DNA from: UMGS172 sp964424555
GTDB lineage: Bacteria > Bacillota > Clostridia > Oscillospirales > Acutalibacteraceae
NCBI GenBank assembly: GCA_964424555.1
Contig: CAYRIX010000005.1
Span: 6,321 to 70,320, forward strand
DNA length: 64,000 bases
Reading direction: 5' to 3'
The notes beneath the pieces were generated by a model. The model saw only the letters and a list, made by a program, of their open reading frames with translations. It was not told the origin of the DNA and did no database searches. This document shows, piece by piece, positions 42,625-51,907 of the stretch (position 1 is its first letter; each line of letters begins with the position of its first letter). Position numbers and translations under genes: made by a program.

Positions 42625-44022
42625 ATGAAAAACAGTATTAAAAAGACATTGTGCTTAATCTGCGCTTTGGCACTGATTTTTGCTTTGGCTGCCTGTGGCG
42701 GTAGCGACAGTGATACCGCAAGCAAGAATAGCACATCTTCTGAAGAAGGCGATGTCAGTGCTACTACACCTTCCGTCGAGAAGGGCTCAAAGTACGATGA
42801 TCCGAACTGGAATCCGTATGCTACCATTTCGGACAGCATTAAGGGCAGCACAGTCCGTTTTGCGACGTGGGTAGACCACACACAGACAGAGGGCGCAGTT
42901 CCTATGTCGACCTTCGAGCAGGATACAGGACTTAAGCTTTCCTTGTTCACCGTTCCTGAATCGGGCTATGTCAACAACATTATGACCAAAATGGCTTCGG
43001 GCGATATTCCTGATGTTTTTGTTAACAACTCAGGCTCGACCGATTTCCCTGTGACATTGCAGATAGCATCTCCTATCAACAAGGTATCTACCGTTGATCT
43101 TCAGGAGCCCATCTGGGATCAGACCATGCTCGAAACTGCTACTATTGAGGGCAATGTATACATGGTCAATACCATAGGTTCTCCTTGGTCGGGTTCTAAC
43201 CTTGTTTACTACAACAAGAGAATCTTCCAAGAAAACGGTTTCAAAACTCCTGAGGCTTATTTCGAGGAGGGCACATGGACTTGGGATAACCTCCTTAAGT
43301 GTGCTAAGAACATTAAGACTCTCGGCGACGACTACAAGGGTATCTATGTTTCTTCGGACGACTTCATCTCATCCTTGGGAACAGGCTTTATGAAGTACGA
43401 CTATAAGACAGGCCGTTTCACCAGCGGTGTTAACGACAACCGTCTGCTCGAGGGCTATCAGTGGTATGCTGATGCACGTGACGAGGGCTTGCTTGACGGC
43501 TCGGTTGCAAGCTTCATGCAGGGCAAGTGCGCTCTTGTTGTCCGTGGACCCTACGGCCTTAAGACCAATGGCTATTTCATAGATATGGATCAGAGCGATA
43601 TCGGTTATACATACCTTCCCTCTTGGGAGGAGGGTGAAGGCTTTATCACCTCGGCTGTTTACCGTATGTACGGAATTATCGACGGTGCGCCCAATGCTGA
43701 TGCAGCAGGCTACTTCATCCGCTATTGGCTCGACCCCGCTAACTACGATCTTAACAATGCATTTATCTCGGTCGATGCAGGTAACTTCTATTATTCACTT
43801 ACCAACATCCCCGCAACCGAGAAATACTTCCCCAGAGACTATTCATGTCTTGCACTTATAGGTGAAGCCAGCAACTCGCTGTACACCAAGGTAAGACAGG
43901 TATCCTCTGCAGGTGTTAAGACCGCTATTGATGAGGTATCGAACGTCGTTGACAAGGCCGTTAGTTCTGCTAACGAAGTTATTGTCAAGAAGCTTGAAGA
44001 CGACCGCAAAAACTACAACTGA
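42625..44022 (+). CDS. Extracellular sugar-type solute-binding lipoprotein
   Basis: A 465-residue ABC substrate-binding protein of family 1. The lipoprotein signal ends in the lipobox LAAC (Cys about residue 24), followed by a Ser/Asp-rich linker. The body shows FEQDTGLKLSLFTVPESGY, ASGDIPDVFVNNSG, the hinge region NTIGSPWSGSNLVYYNKRIF and AWDNLLKCAKNIKTLGDDYK-like segments, as in oligosaccharide-binding proteins. GTGGAGGA precedes the ATG. No permease or ATPase gene is adjacent, so it must share transporters encoded elsewhere. It is divergent from the GH3 operon, which hints at a common glycan. Confidence 0.9.
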   Translation: MKNSIKKTLCLICALALIFALAACGGSDSDTASKNSTSSEEGDVSATTPSVEKGSKYDDPNWNPYATISDSIKGSTVRFATWVDHTQTEGAVPMSTFEQDTGLKLSLFTVPESGYVNNIMTKMASGDIPDVFVNNSGSTDFPVTLQIASPINKVSTVDLQEPIWDQTMLETATIEGNVYMVNTIGSPWSGSNLVYYNKRIFQENGFKTPEAYFEEGTWTWDNLLKCAKNIKTLGDDYKGIYVSSDDFISSLGTGFMKYDYKTGRFTSGVNDNRLLEGYQWYADARDEGLLDGSVASFMQGKCALVVRGPYGLKTNGYFIDMDQSDIGYTYLPSWEEGEGFITSAVYRMYGIIDGAPNADAAGYFIRYWLDPANYDLNNAFISVDAGNFYYSLTNIPATEKYFPRDYSCLALIGEASNSLYTKVRQVSSAGVKTAIDEVSNVVDKAVSSANEVIVKKLEDDRKNYN

Positions 44023-44051
44023 TATTAGCAGTTAAACTGTAATGCAGACAG

Positions 44052-44087
44052 CGACACCGCCCAAGAAGACTTGGGCGGTGTCGTTTT
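44052..44087 (+). terminator. Terminator of the solute-binding protein gene
   Basis: CGACACCGCCCAAG (44052-44065) pairs with CTTGGGCGGTGTCG (44070-44083), then TTTT. Confidence 0.9.
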
Positions 44088-44113
44088 GTGTTGTGAAGAT
44101 AAGAAGATAATAA

Positions 44114-44146
44114 GAAAAAAGAGACCCCGTGGAAACGGAGTCTCTT
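44114..44146 (-). terminator. Terminator of the 48-residue protein gene
   Basis: On the minus strand, GAGACTCCGT pairs with ACGGGGTCTC (one mismatch), followed by a run of T that reads as A at 44114-44120 on the plus strand. Confidence 0.75.
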
Positions 44147-44160
44147 CAAATGAGTTGGGA

Positions 44161-44307
44161 TTAATCGTCTGCACCCATTTCGCATTCGATGTAGTTCTCT
44201 TCGTCCTCTTCAGCAAGGAAGCGGGTAACGAATACTGCGATACCTGCAACAGCGGCTGCAACGGCAACAACTGTGCCAACGATCCAAAGAACATGCTTAA
44301 GTTTCAT
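44161..44307 (-). CDS. 48-residue membrane protein with acidic tail
   Basis: A complete small gene: AAGGTG ribosome binding site, ATG at 44307, TAA at 44161-44163, its own promoter and its own terminator. The protein has one transmembrane helix (VLWIVGTVVAVAAAVAGIAVFV) after MKLKH, then an acidic tail LAEEDEENYIECEMGADD. I recall similar tiny proteins in gut Clostridia but know no function. Strong dedicated signals argue it is expressed. Confidence 0.8.
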   Translation of the reverse strand: MKLKHVLWIVGTVVAVAAAVAGIAVFVTRFLAEEDEENYIECEMGADD

Positions 44308-44340
44308 ATATGTCACCTTCCGTTTGATTTACTTTTGTTT

Positions 44341-44369
44341 ATTATAACCCGAAATTTCTAAATTGTCAA
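44341..44369 (-). promoter_or_regulatory. Promoter of the 48-residue protein gene
   Basis: On the minus strand, consensus TTGACA (44369-44364), a 17-bp spacer, and consensus TATAAT (44346-44341): both hexamers perfect. Confidence 0.88.
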
Positions 44370-44428
44370 TACGGCTCAAATAATTTATATATCGGTAATA
44401 TTTATAAGTTTAAATAGAAAATTATTTC

Positions 44429-44457
44429 TTGACATTGCCATGCGCATTCGGTATAAT
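44429..44457 (+). promoter_or_regulatory. Promoter of greA
   Basis: Consensus TTGACA at 44429-44434, a 17-bp spacer, and consensus TATAAT at 44452-44457. Confidence 0.9.
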
Positions 44458-44527
44458 ATTCATAATGCTTATTTTGGTTCAGTATGCGTATAAATAGAAT
44501 AACACAAATTGAAAGGTTGTATTATTT

Positions 44528-45001
44528 ATGTCTAAGGCTGTACTTTTAACTTCAGAGGGTCTTAAGGCTCTGCAGGACGAGCTCGAGAACCTTAAAACAG
44601 TTACCCGTAACGAGATCGCCGAAAAAATCAAAATCGCCCGCGGTTTCGGAGATCTTTCCGAGAACTCTGAGTATGATGAGGCAAAGAACGAACAGGCCAA
44701 GATAGAGGCCAGAATTGTTGAGCTTGAGGCAATGCTCAAAAACGCTCAGGTAATTGATGACATGGATATTGCCGAGGGTACTATTACTATCGGCTGTACC
44801 GTTAAGCTTTATGACGAGGAGTTCGACGAGAACATCGTTTACACCATCGTCGGTTCGGCCGAGTCCAACCCCGAAGAATTCAAGATTTCTGATGAGTCAC
44901 CCGTAGGCGCCGCTTTGATCGGTCATGTCGCAGGTGATGAGGTGACGGTCGTTTGTGAGGCAGGTCATCTCAAGTTCAAGATACTTGATGTTGCCAGATA
45001 A
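44528..45001 (+). CDS. greA: Transcription elongation factor GreA
   Basis: Rescues backtracked RNA polymerase by stimulating transcript cleavage. The 157-residue protein has the N-terminal coiled coil with the acidic tip GDLSENSEYDEAKNEQ (about residues 41-56) and a C-terminal FKBP-like domain with SPVGAALIGHVAGDEV. Length and motif match GreA. It is followed 26 bp later by lysS, a common Firmicute order. Confidence 0.97.
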   Translation: MSKAVLLTSEGLKALQDELENLKTVTRNEIAEKIKIARGFGDLSENSEYDEAKNEQAKIEARIVELEAMLKNAQVIDDMDIAEGTITIGCTVKLYDEEFDENIVYTIVGSAESNPEEFKISDESPVGAALIGHVAGDEVTVVCEAGHLKFKILDVAR

Positions 45002-45027
45002 ATCCCACACTTTAAGGATGTGTAAAA

Positions 45028-46521
45028 ATGGAAAAGAACAATAACCCTGCACCTCAGCAGGATCTTAACGAGATACTTCGTATCCGCCGTGAAAAGCTTG
45101 CCGAACTGCAGGAGGCAGGCAAGGACCCGTTCCAAATCACCAAGTATGACGTTACTCACCACAGTGTTGAGGTGAAGGCCGATTTTGACGCTTTGGAGGG
45201 CAAGACCGTTTCGGTTGCAGGCCGCATGATGTCCAAGCGCGTTATGGGCAAGGCTTCCTTCTGCAACGTGCAGGACCGTGACGGCTCTATTCAGGCCTAT
45301 GTTGCCAGAGACAGCATCGGCGAAGAGTCGTATAAGGAATTCAAACGCATGGATATCGGTGATATCGTCGGTATAGTTGGCGAGGTGTTCAAGACTAAGA
45401 CCGGAGAGATAAGTGTTCATGCGTCTTCGGTCACCCTGCTCTCCAAGAGTTTGCAGGTTTTGCCTGAAAAGTTCCATGGACTTACCAATACCGATATGCG
45501 CTACCGTCAGCGCTATGTTGACCTCATTATGAATCAGGAGGTCAAGGATACCTTTATTAAGCGTACAAAGATAATCCGTGCTATACGTAATTACCTCGAT
45601 GAACGTGGCTTTATGGAGGTAGAGACGCCTATGCTGGTTTCCAACGCAGGCGGTGCCGCTGCCCGTCCGTTTGAGACCCACTTTAATGCCCTTGATGAGG
45701 ATGTTAAGCTTCGTATTTCACTTGAGCTGTATCTGAAGCGTCTTATCGTCGGCGGACTTGAAAAGGTTTATGAAATAGGACGTGTTTTCCGTAATGAGGG
45801 TCTTGATACCCGTCATAACCCCGAGTTTACTTTGATGGAGCTTTATCAGGCGTATACCGATTACCACGGTATGATGGATCTTACTGAGAATCTGTTCCGT
45901 CACCTTGCTAATGAGGTCTGCGGAAGCGAGGTCATTCCTTACGGCGAGCACATGATCGATTTCTCTAAACCTTTTGAGAGACTTACCATGATAGATGCCG
46001 TTAAGAAGTATGCTAATGTAGATTTCACCGATATCAAGACCGATGCCGAGGCCAAGGCTCTTGCCGATAAGCATGAGGTTCATTACGAGGATCGACATAC
46101 CAAGGGCGATATCCTCAACCTGTTCTTTGAGGAGTTTGTTGAGCATAATCTCATTCAGCCTACATTTGTTATGGATCATCCTGTTGAGATATCTCCGCTT
46201 ACCAAGCGTAAGCCTGAGAATCCCGATTATGTGGAGCGCTTTGAGCTGTTCTGTAACGGTTGGGAGATGTGCAATGCATATTCTGAGCTGAACGACCCTA
46301 TCGATCAGCGTCACCGCTTTGAGGAACAGGAGAAGATGTTTGCCGCAGGTGATGAAGAGGCCAACCATACCGATGAGGACTTTCTTAATGCTTTGGAGCA
46401 CGGTATGCCCCCAACAGGCGGTATAGGTTACGGTATCGATCGTTTGACCATGCTGTTGACCAATTCTCCCGCTATAAGAGATGTAATTTTGTTCCCGACG
46501 ATGAAACAACTTGACAAATAA
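45028..46521 (+). CDS. lysS: Lysyl-tRNA synthetase, class II
   Basis: Charges tRNA-Lys. The 497-residue protein has an OB-fold anticodon-binding domain (about residues 60-170) and a class II catalytic core with motif 2 (RVFRNEGLDTRHNPEFTLME) and motif 3 (GGIGYGIDRLTML). Length is typical. TAAGGATG precedes the ATG. It is co-transcribed with greA and ends in a hairpin. Confidence 0.98.
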   Translation: MEKNNNPAPQQDLNEILRIRREKLAELQEAGKDPFQITKYDVTHHSVEVKADFDALEGKTVSVAGRMMSKRVMGKASFCNVQDRDGSIQAYVARDSIGEESYKEFKRMDIGDIVGIVGEVFKTKTGEISVHASSVTLLSKSLQVLPEKFHGLTNTDMRYRQRYVDLIMNQEVKDTFIKRTKIIRAIRNYLDERGFMEVETPMLVSNAGGAAARPFETHFNALDEDVKLRISLELYLKRLIVGGLEKVYEIGRVFRNEGLDTRHNPEFTLMELYQAYTDYHGMMDLTENLFRHLANEVCGSEVIPYGEHMIDFSKPFERLTMIDAVKKYANVDFTDIKTDAEAKALADKHEVHYEDRHTKGDILNLFFEEFVEHNLIQPTFVMDHPVEISPLTKRKPENPDYVERFELFCNGWEMCNAYSELNDPIDQRHRFEEQEKMFAAGDEEANHTDEDFLNALEHGMPPTGGIGYGIDRLTMLLTNSPAIRDVILFPTMKQLDK

Positions 46522-46539
46522 GCAATTTGAAGTTAGTAG

Positions 46540-46577
46540 CTGCCGAGACGGTAAAAGTTAGATTACTGTCTCGGCAG
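46540..46577 (+). terminator. Hairpin after lysS
   Basis: CTGCCGAGACgGT pairs with ACtGTCTCGGCAG. The T-run after it is weak, so the strength is uncertain. Confidence 0.6.
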
Positions 46578-46707
46578 TGATTTATCAGCAACAACAAGTT
46601 ATGTGTGATTATTCGGTGCTGATACTGTGTGGATTTATGTGAAAGGTCAATAAACGCACGTTTGAGAATAGCATATTTGGGGTTTTTGTAAAAAATAAAA
46701 TTTAGTC

Positions 46708-46736
46708 TTGACAAAGCGTGACTCGGTATATATAAT
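46708..46736 (+). promoter_or_regulatory. Promoter of the yceD-rpmF operon
   Basis: Consensus TTGACA at 46708-46713, a 17-bp spacer, and consensus TATAAT at 46731-46736. Confidence 0.9.
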
Positions 46737-46765
46737 ATTCTGTGTGACAATTTGAGGTGAGTGGT

Positions 46766-47263
46766 ATGATTCTTGATTTAAGGTCACTTTTTGTAAATGA
46801 CGGCGAGACTCTTCCGCTCGATTGTCGGTTCGATATGAGTGAGGTCGATTTTTATGGGACATGCCCTTTAAAATCGCCTGTTTCCGTTAAGGGAAGTGCA
46901 TTCAGCCGTGCCGGCATTGTAACACTATCGGTGGAATGTGATTGCGAATACACTGCTCCATGTGACCGTTGCGGTGGCATGGCAGTTAAGCATTACAACG
47001 TACCGATAGAGCGTGTTCTCGTCAGTCAGCTTGAAAACGACGAGAATGACGAAATAATCCTTGTGCAGGATTTTAAGCTCGACCTATACGAATTGGTATA
47101 TACCGAGGTCGTATTGGCTATGCCGAGCAAGCATCTTTGCACGAAGGATTGTAAAGGCTTGTGTCAGGAGTGCGGAAAAAACCTGAATGACGGTCCTTGT
47201 GGCTGTGCTACCAAAAAGGTTGATCCGAGACTTTCGGCACTGTCTAAACTGCTTGAGAATTAA
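46766..47263 (+). CDS. YceD/DUF177 family protein
   Basis: A 165-residue protein of the YceD family, which precedes rpmF in most bacteria and is linked to 23S rRNA processing or accumulation. CDRCGG near residue 72 and the C-terminal block LCxxxCKGLCQECGKNLNDG carry the metal-binding-like cysteines. GAGGTG sets the start at ATG 46766. rpmF begins 25 bp downstream in the same transcript. Confidence 0.9.
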   Translation: MILDLRSLFVNDGETLPLDCRFDMSEVDFYGTCPLKSPVSVKGSAFSRAGIVTLSVECDCEYTAPCDRCGGMAVKHYNVPIERVLVSQLENDENDEIILVQDFKLDLYELVYTEVVLAMPSKHLCTKDCKGLCQECGKNLNDGPCGCATKKVDPRLSALSKLLEN

Positions 47264-47288
47264 CTGAAGATTTAAGGAGGCGCTGAAA

Positions 47289-47471
47289 ATGGCAGTTCCC
47301 AAGAGAAAAACAGGTAAAGCAAGAAAGAACAAGAGACGTTCTAATGTTTGGAAAATGAGTGCTCCGACACTTGTAAAGTGCAACCACTGCGGTGAGTACA
47401 AGAGACCTCACAGAGTTTGCCCTGCTTGCGGATTCTACAATGATCGTGAAGTAGTTAAGGTTGAGGCATAA
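47289..47471 (+). CDS. rpmF: 50S ribosomal protein L32
   Basis: A 60-residue zinc-ribbon L32 with the N-terminal AVPKRKTGKARKNKRRS and four cysteines (CNHCGEYKRPHRVCPACG). It is the zinc-binding form. AAGGAGG precedes the ATG. Confidence 0.97.
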   Translation: MAVPKRKTGKARKNKRRSNVWKMSAPTLVKCNHCGEYKRPHRVCPACGFYNDREVVKVEA

Positions 47472-47544
47472 GTTTACAAGAGGCTTTGAGGGAAGGAGTC
47501 ATCCTTCCCTCATTTTTTTAAGATATTTGAAGGGAGTGTAGGCC

Positions 47545-48843
47545 TTGGCAGTTGTTATTTCGGGTGTCAGTAAGGGTTCGCCTGCCGCAAAGGCAGGACT
47601 ACTATCGGGCGAGACCTTGCTGGAGCTTAACGGTAACGAGATAGTTGATGTGCTTGACTACCGTTTTTATCAGAACGAGCGTGTGCTTTCGGTAAAGGTG
47701 CTGTCGGCTGACGGCAATGAGCGTTCGGTTACCGTAAAAAAAGGTGAATACGACGAGCTGGGGCTTTTGTTTGAGACCTATCTTATGGACAAACAGCACT
47801 CCTGCCGCAACAACTGCATCTTCTGCTTTATCGACCAGTTGCCGAAGGGTATGCGTGATTCGTTGTATTTCAAGGACGACGATTCAAGAATGTCTTTTTT
47901 GTTCGGCAACTATATCACTCTCACCAACCTGACCGAGCACGAGATAGAGCGTATCATAAAACTGCATATAAGTCCCGTTAATGTATCGGTGCATACCACA
48001 AATCCTCAACTGCGTGTTAAAATGATGGGTAACCGCTTTGCGGGGGAGTCGTTGGATATTTTATGGCGCTTTTGTAAGGCGGGTATCAAGGTCAACTGTC
48101 AGTTGGTTTTGGTTTCGGGATTTAATGACGGAGACGAGCTCCGCCGAAGCTTCGGCGACCTTATTAAGCATCCGTCAATAGCAAGTATTGCTTGCGTGCC
48201 TGTGGGATTGACGGGACATAGAGATGGATTATGTGAACTTGAACCATTTAATAAGCAAACAGCCGCTGCGGTGGTGGATATCGCCGAGGAATTCGGTCAA
48301 AAAACGGTAGAGCTTTACGGCGAACGCCGTGTTTTTGCGGCCGATGAATTTTATCTCACCGCTGAAAGACCCATGCCGGAGGCTGACTTCTATGGTGATT
48401 TCTTACAACTTGAAAATGGCGTAGGAATGTGGGCAATGCTGAAATCGGAATGTGAAGAGGCATTGGATGATTACGATTCACCCGAAACCGAGCGTAATAT
48501 CACACTTGCAACGGGTGAGGCGGCATATCCTTTGATGCGAAATATTGTTGACAATGTGTCAAAAAAGTGGCATAATTTTAATTGTAAAGCCCTTGCAATT
48601 AAAAACAACTATTTCGGCGGTAAGATAAACGTAACAGGTCTGCTTACGGGAACCGATATTATGGAGCAGTTAAAGGACTTGGAGCTGGGAACTGAGCTGC
48701 TTATATCTTCAAGCATGCTCCGTCACGAGGGTGACATGTTCCTTGACAGTGTAACTGTCGAAGAGGTTGAAAAACAACTGAATGTAAAAATAACTGTGGT
48801 CGAGAGTGACGGCTGGTCGCTGCTCGATGCACTTCACGGATAA
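47545..48843 (+). CDS. PDZ-radical SAM protein (DUF512 family)
   Basis: A 432-residue protein with an N-terminal PDZ-like domain (SKGSPAAKAGLLSGETLLELNG), a radical-SAM-like segment with the iron-sulfur motif CRNNCIFC near residue 88, and the C-terminal DUF512 region (VTGLLTGTDIMEQL). Function is unknown across the family, yet it is strongly conserved in Firmicutes next to der. The start is TTG 47545, with AAGGGAG upstream. It lies 12 bp before der. Confidence 0.92.
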   Translation: MAVVISGVSKGSPAAKAGLLSGETLLELNGNEIVDVLDYRFYQNERVLSVKVLSADGNERSVTVKKGEYDELGLLFETYLMDKQHSCRNNCIFCFIDQLPKGMRDSLYFKDDDSRMSFLFGNYITLTNLTEHEIERIIKLHISPVNVSVHTTNPQLRVKMMGNRFAGESLDILWRFCKAGIKVNCQLVLVSGFNDGDELRRSFGDLIKHPSIASIACVPVGLTGHRDGLCELEPFNKQTAAAVVDIAEEFGQKTVELYGERRVFAADEFYLTAERPMPEADFYGDFLQLENGVGMWAMLKSECEEALDDYDSPETERNITLATGEAAYPLMRNIVDNVSKKWHNFNCKALAIKNNYFGGKINVTGLLTGTDIMEQLKDLELGTELLISSSMLRHEGDMFLDSVTVEEVEKQLNVKITVVESDGWSLLDALHG

Positions 48844-48855
48844 GGAGGTAGCAAA

Positions 48856-50190
48856 TTGGCTAAACCCGTAGTTGCAGTTGTGGGACGCCCCAATGTAGGA
48901 AAATCCACACTGTTCAATAAGCTTTGCGGCAAACGTCTGTCTATTGTTGATGACACACCCGGTGTCACCCGTGACCGTATCTTCGGTAATGCCGAATGGT
49001 TGGGCAAGAATTTCATGCTGATAGATACCGGTGGTATCGAGCCCAAGACCGATGATATTATATTAAAGAAAATGCGTGCTCAGGCAGAACTGGCTATAGA
49101 TACTGCCTCGGTTATTATATTTGTTACAGATCTCAAAAGCGGTGTTACGGCATCGGATAATGAGGTTGCCGCAATGCTGCAGAAAAGCGGTAAGCCTGTT
49201 GTACTTTGCGTTAACAAGTGTGACCGCTTGGGTGAGCAACCGCTTGAGTTTTATGAGTTTTATAACCTTGGTTTGGGTGACCCCGTTGCGGTGTCGTCGG
49301 TTCACGGACACGGCACGGGAGACCTCTTGGACCGAGTTTTTGAGCACATCCCCGAAGCTGATTTTGAAGAGGAGGACGAGGATGTTATAAACGTCGCAGT
49401 CATAGGCAAGCCGAACGCAGGTAAATCCTCACTGATAAATAATATCAGCGGTGAGGAGCGTGTTATCGTTTCGGATGTTGCAGGCACTACCAGAGATGCC
49501 ATCGACACACTCGTTGAGGTAGGCGGTCAAAAGTATAATTTTACCGACACTGCAGGTATTCGCCGCAAGTCCAAGGTCGATGACGATATCGAAAAATACA
49601 GCGTAATGCGTGCCAAAATGGCCATTGAGCGTTCGGATGTATGCGTTATTATGATAGATGCGACCGAGGGCTTCACCGAGCAGGACTCCAAGGTTGCAGG
49701 TCTTGCAATGGAGCAGGGCAAGGCGGCCATTATTGCCGTTAACAAATGGGATATTGTTGAGAAAGACGGCAAAACGATGGACAGTATGAGAAAATCGCTC
49801 ATGCAGGATTTTTCATTTATGCCGTATGCACCGATCATCTTCATTTCGGCTAAAACGGGTCAGCGTGTCGACCGTCTGTTTGAGCTTATCAAGTTTGTTT
49901 ATTCGCAGAATACAATGCGAATCTCAACAGGTATGCTGAATGATATTCTAGCCGAGGCTACTGCACGTGTACAACCGCCGTCGGATAAGGGTAAGAGACT
50001 TAAGATATACTACATGACTCAAGCTTCGACCAAGCCGCCGACATTTGTTTTCTTTTGCAACCGTGAGGAGCTTTTCCACTTCTCATATCAGAGATATCTT
50101 GAAAATCAGATCCGTTCCACCTTTGGTCTTGAGGGCACACCCGTTCGGTTTGTAATACGTGAACGAGGTGACGGCAAGACCAAGGCGTAA
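48856..50190 (+). CDS. der: Ribosome assembly GTPase Der (EngA)
   Basis: Tandem-GTPase factor for 50S subunit assembly. The 444-residue protein has two G domains, GRPNVGKST (about 10-18) and GKPNAGKSS (about 185-193), each with DTxG and NKxD motifs, then a KH-like C-terminal domain. The start is TTG 48856 after TAAGGAGGT. It is followed by plsY and gpsA, a conserved Firmicute order. Confidence 0.97.
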   Translation: MAKPVVAVVGRPNVGKSTLFNKLCGKRLSIVDDTPGVTRDRIFGNAEWLGKNFMLIDTGGIEPKTDDIILKKMRAQAELAIDTASVIIFVTDLKSGVTASDNEVAAMLQKSGKPVVLCVNKCDRLGEQPLEFYEFYNLGLGDPVAVSSVHGHGTGDLLDRVFEHIPEADFEEEDEDVINVAVIGKPNAGKSSLINNISGEERVIVSDVAGTTRDAIDTLVEVGGQKYNFTDTAGIRRKSKVDDDIEKYSVMRAKMAIERSDVCVIMIDATEGFTEQDSKVAGLAMEQGKAAIIAVNKWDIVEKDGKTMDSMRKSLMQDFSFMPYAPIIFISAKTGQRVDRLFELIKFVYSQNTMRISTGMLNDILAEATARVQPPSDKGKRLKIYYMTQASTKPPTFVFFCNREELFHFSYQRYLENQIRSTFGLEGTPVRFVIRERGDGKTKA

Positions 50191-50235
50191 AGTGAAATAC
50201 AATCAGCTGTTTTTTGGAGATAAGGAGAATGTAAA

Positions 50236-50919
50236 ATGGCGTGGTTTATTTTAGTACTGACAATTATAGTTTCATATTGCGTAGGCAGTATCAACGGAGC
50301 AGTTGTTATTTCAACGGCTCACGGCGGTGACGACGTTCGCAAAGAGGGTAGCGGCAACGCAGGTATGACCAATATGATACGCTCACGAGGTATCGTTCCC
50401 GGGCTTATCACCTTTGCAATAGATACCTTTAAAGGGACCATCGTTTGTCTGATTGCAAAGCTTTGGGTATTGCCGTATATTTACTCGGCACTCGGCTTTG
50501 AGCTTTTGCGCCCTGAATACACCGTATATTACTGTGCGATAGCCTGTATTATCGGGCATGTGTATCCTGTATTTTTCGGTTTCAAGGGCGGAAAAGGTGT
50601 CTCAACAACGCTTGGTGTCGGTCTTGTGTGCTGTTGGCAGACAGCGGTTTTGGCGCTCAGTCTGTTTATCTTGTTGTTTGTTATAACCAAGATTGTTTCA
50701 GTGGGCTCATTGGCTGCTGCTGTGTCATTGCCGATACTAAATTACTTCTTTGCAACACGCATTGATGGCGCGCCTTATGCGGTGCTTATTCAGGTGTTGC
50801 TTATAATTGTAATGTCGCTCAATATGATTATCAGCCACCGTGCCAACATTGGACGGCTTATCCGTGGTGAGGAAAAGAAGCTGACCGCTAAAAAGAAGGA
50901 GCCAAAAAATGAGCAATAA
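50236..50919 (+). CDS. plsY: Acyl-phosphate glycerol-3-phosphate acyltransferase PlsY
   Basis: Adds the first acyl chain to glycerol-3-phosphate in the membrane. The 227-residue protein is polytopic with GSGNAGMTNMIRSRG (motif 1, about residue 39), GFKGGKGVSTTLG (motif 2, near 115) and the third motif near the C-terminus. AAGGAGAA precedes the ATG. Its end overlaps gpsA, which makes its substrate. Confidence 0.95.
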   Translation: MAWFILVLTIIVSYCVGSINGAVVISTAHGGDDVRKEGSGNAGMTNMIRSRGIVPGLITFAIDTFKGTIVCLIAKLWVLPYIYSALGFELLRPEYTVYYCAIACIIGHVYPVFFGFKGGKGVSTTLGVGLVCCWQTAVLALSLFILLFVITKIVSVGSLAAAVSLPILNYFFATRIDGAPYAVLIQVLLIIVMSLNMIISHRANIGRLIRGEEKKLTAKKKEPKNEQ

Positions 50920-51907
50920 GCTGACTGTTTTAGGCTCGGGCGGATGGGGTATTGCCTTGGCAGTTCATGCCTATAAAAAAGGCTTTAAGGTGACGCTTTG
51001 GTCACCCTTTGAGGCCGAGGTGTCGTCGCTGAATGCGACTCGTGAAAGCGAGAAACTGCTTAAGGGTGTAAAGATACCCGAGGATATTGATATCACAACC
51101 GATTTGAGCGTTGTCAACGGTTCCGATATCACCATTATCGCAACTCCGTCCTTTGCTGTAAGAGAGACCGCTGCAAGACTTAGAAATACCGATTGCGGTA
51201 TCGTGGTAAATGTTGCAAAGGGCTTTGAAAAGGGAACCCAGAAGCTGCTTTCGGATGTCATAACAGAAGAACTGCCTGACAAGGATATCGTCATTTTGTC
51301 AGGACCTTCTCACGCAGAGGAGGTCGCACGAGGTGTCGCAACAACGGTTGTTGCCGCATCTGAGAATATAGATGCCGCAAAGCAGGTGCAAGAGGCTCTT
51401 ATCGGCTCTACATTTAGAATTTACACCAACCGTGATATAGTGGGTGTTGAGGTCGGTGGTGCTTTGAAAAACGTCATTGCCGTGTGTGCAGGCATCGCCA
51501 ACGGTTTAGGTGTCGGAGATAACACGAGAGCGGCACTTATCACCCGAGGACTTGCCGAGATCGCACGTTTAGGTACTGCTATGGGCGCAGAGACCAGCAC
51601 CTTTATGGGACTTTCAGGACTTGGCGACCTTATTGTTACCTGTATGTCACAGCACAGCCGAAACAACCGCTTTGGTAACCTTGTGGGTAGCGGAATGTCG
51701 GTCAAGGAAGCACTCGAAACCGTCGGTACGGTTGAGGGCTATTACGCTGTTGAGATCGCTGTCCGTCTTGCCGAACAATATATGGTCGATATGCCTTTGA
51801 CGGCACAATGCTACAATATTTTATATAAGGGTGCACCTGCATCCGAGGCTATAAACAATCTCATGAACCGTCCGGGAAAACATGAGGAAGAACGATGGCT
51901 GAGTTGA
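50909..51907 (+). CDS. gpsA: Glycerol-3-phosphate dehydrogenase [NAD(P)+] (GpsA)
   Basis: Makes sn-glycerol-3-phosphate from DHAP for phospholipid synthesis. The 332-residue protein has the Rossmann motif GSGGWGIALA (8-17), the VNVAKGFEKGTQ segment, SGPSHAEEVA and the catalytic Lys in GGALKNVIAVCAG. It overlaps plsY by 11 bp and the following phosphoesterase by 13 bp. Confidence 0.97.
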   Translation: MSNKLTVLGSGGWGIALAVHAYKKGFKVTLWSPFEAEVSSLNATRESEKLLKGVKIPEDIDITTDLSVVNGSDITIIATPSFAVRETAARLRNTDCGIVVNVAKGFEKGTQKLLSDVITEELPDKDIVILSGPSHAEEVARGVATTVVAASENIDAAKQVQEALIGSTFRIYTNRDIVGVEVGGALKNVIAVCAGIANGLGVGDNTRAALITRGLAEIARLGTAMGAETSTFMGLSGLGDLIVTCMSQHSRNNRFGNLVGSGMSVKEALETVGTVEGYYAVEIAVRLAEQYMVDMPLTAQCYNILYKGAPASEAINNLMNRPGKHEEERWLS

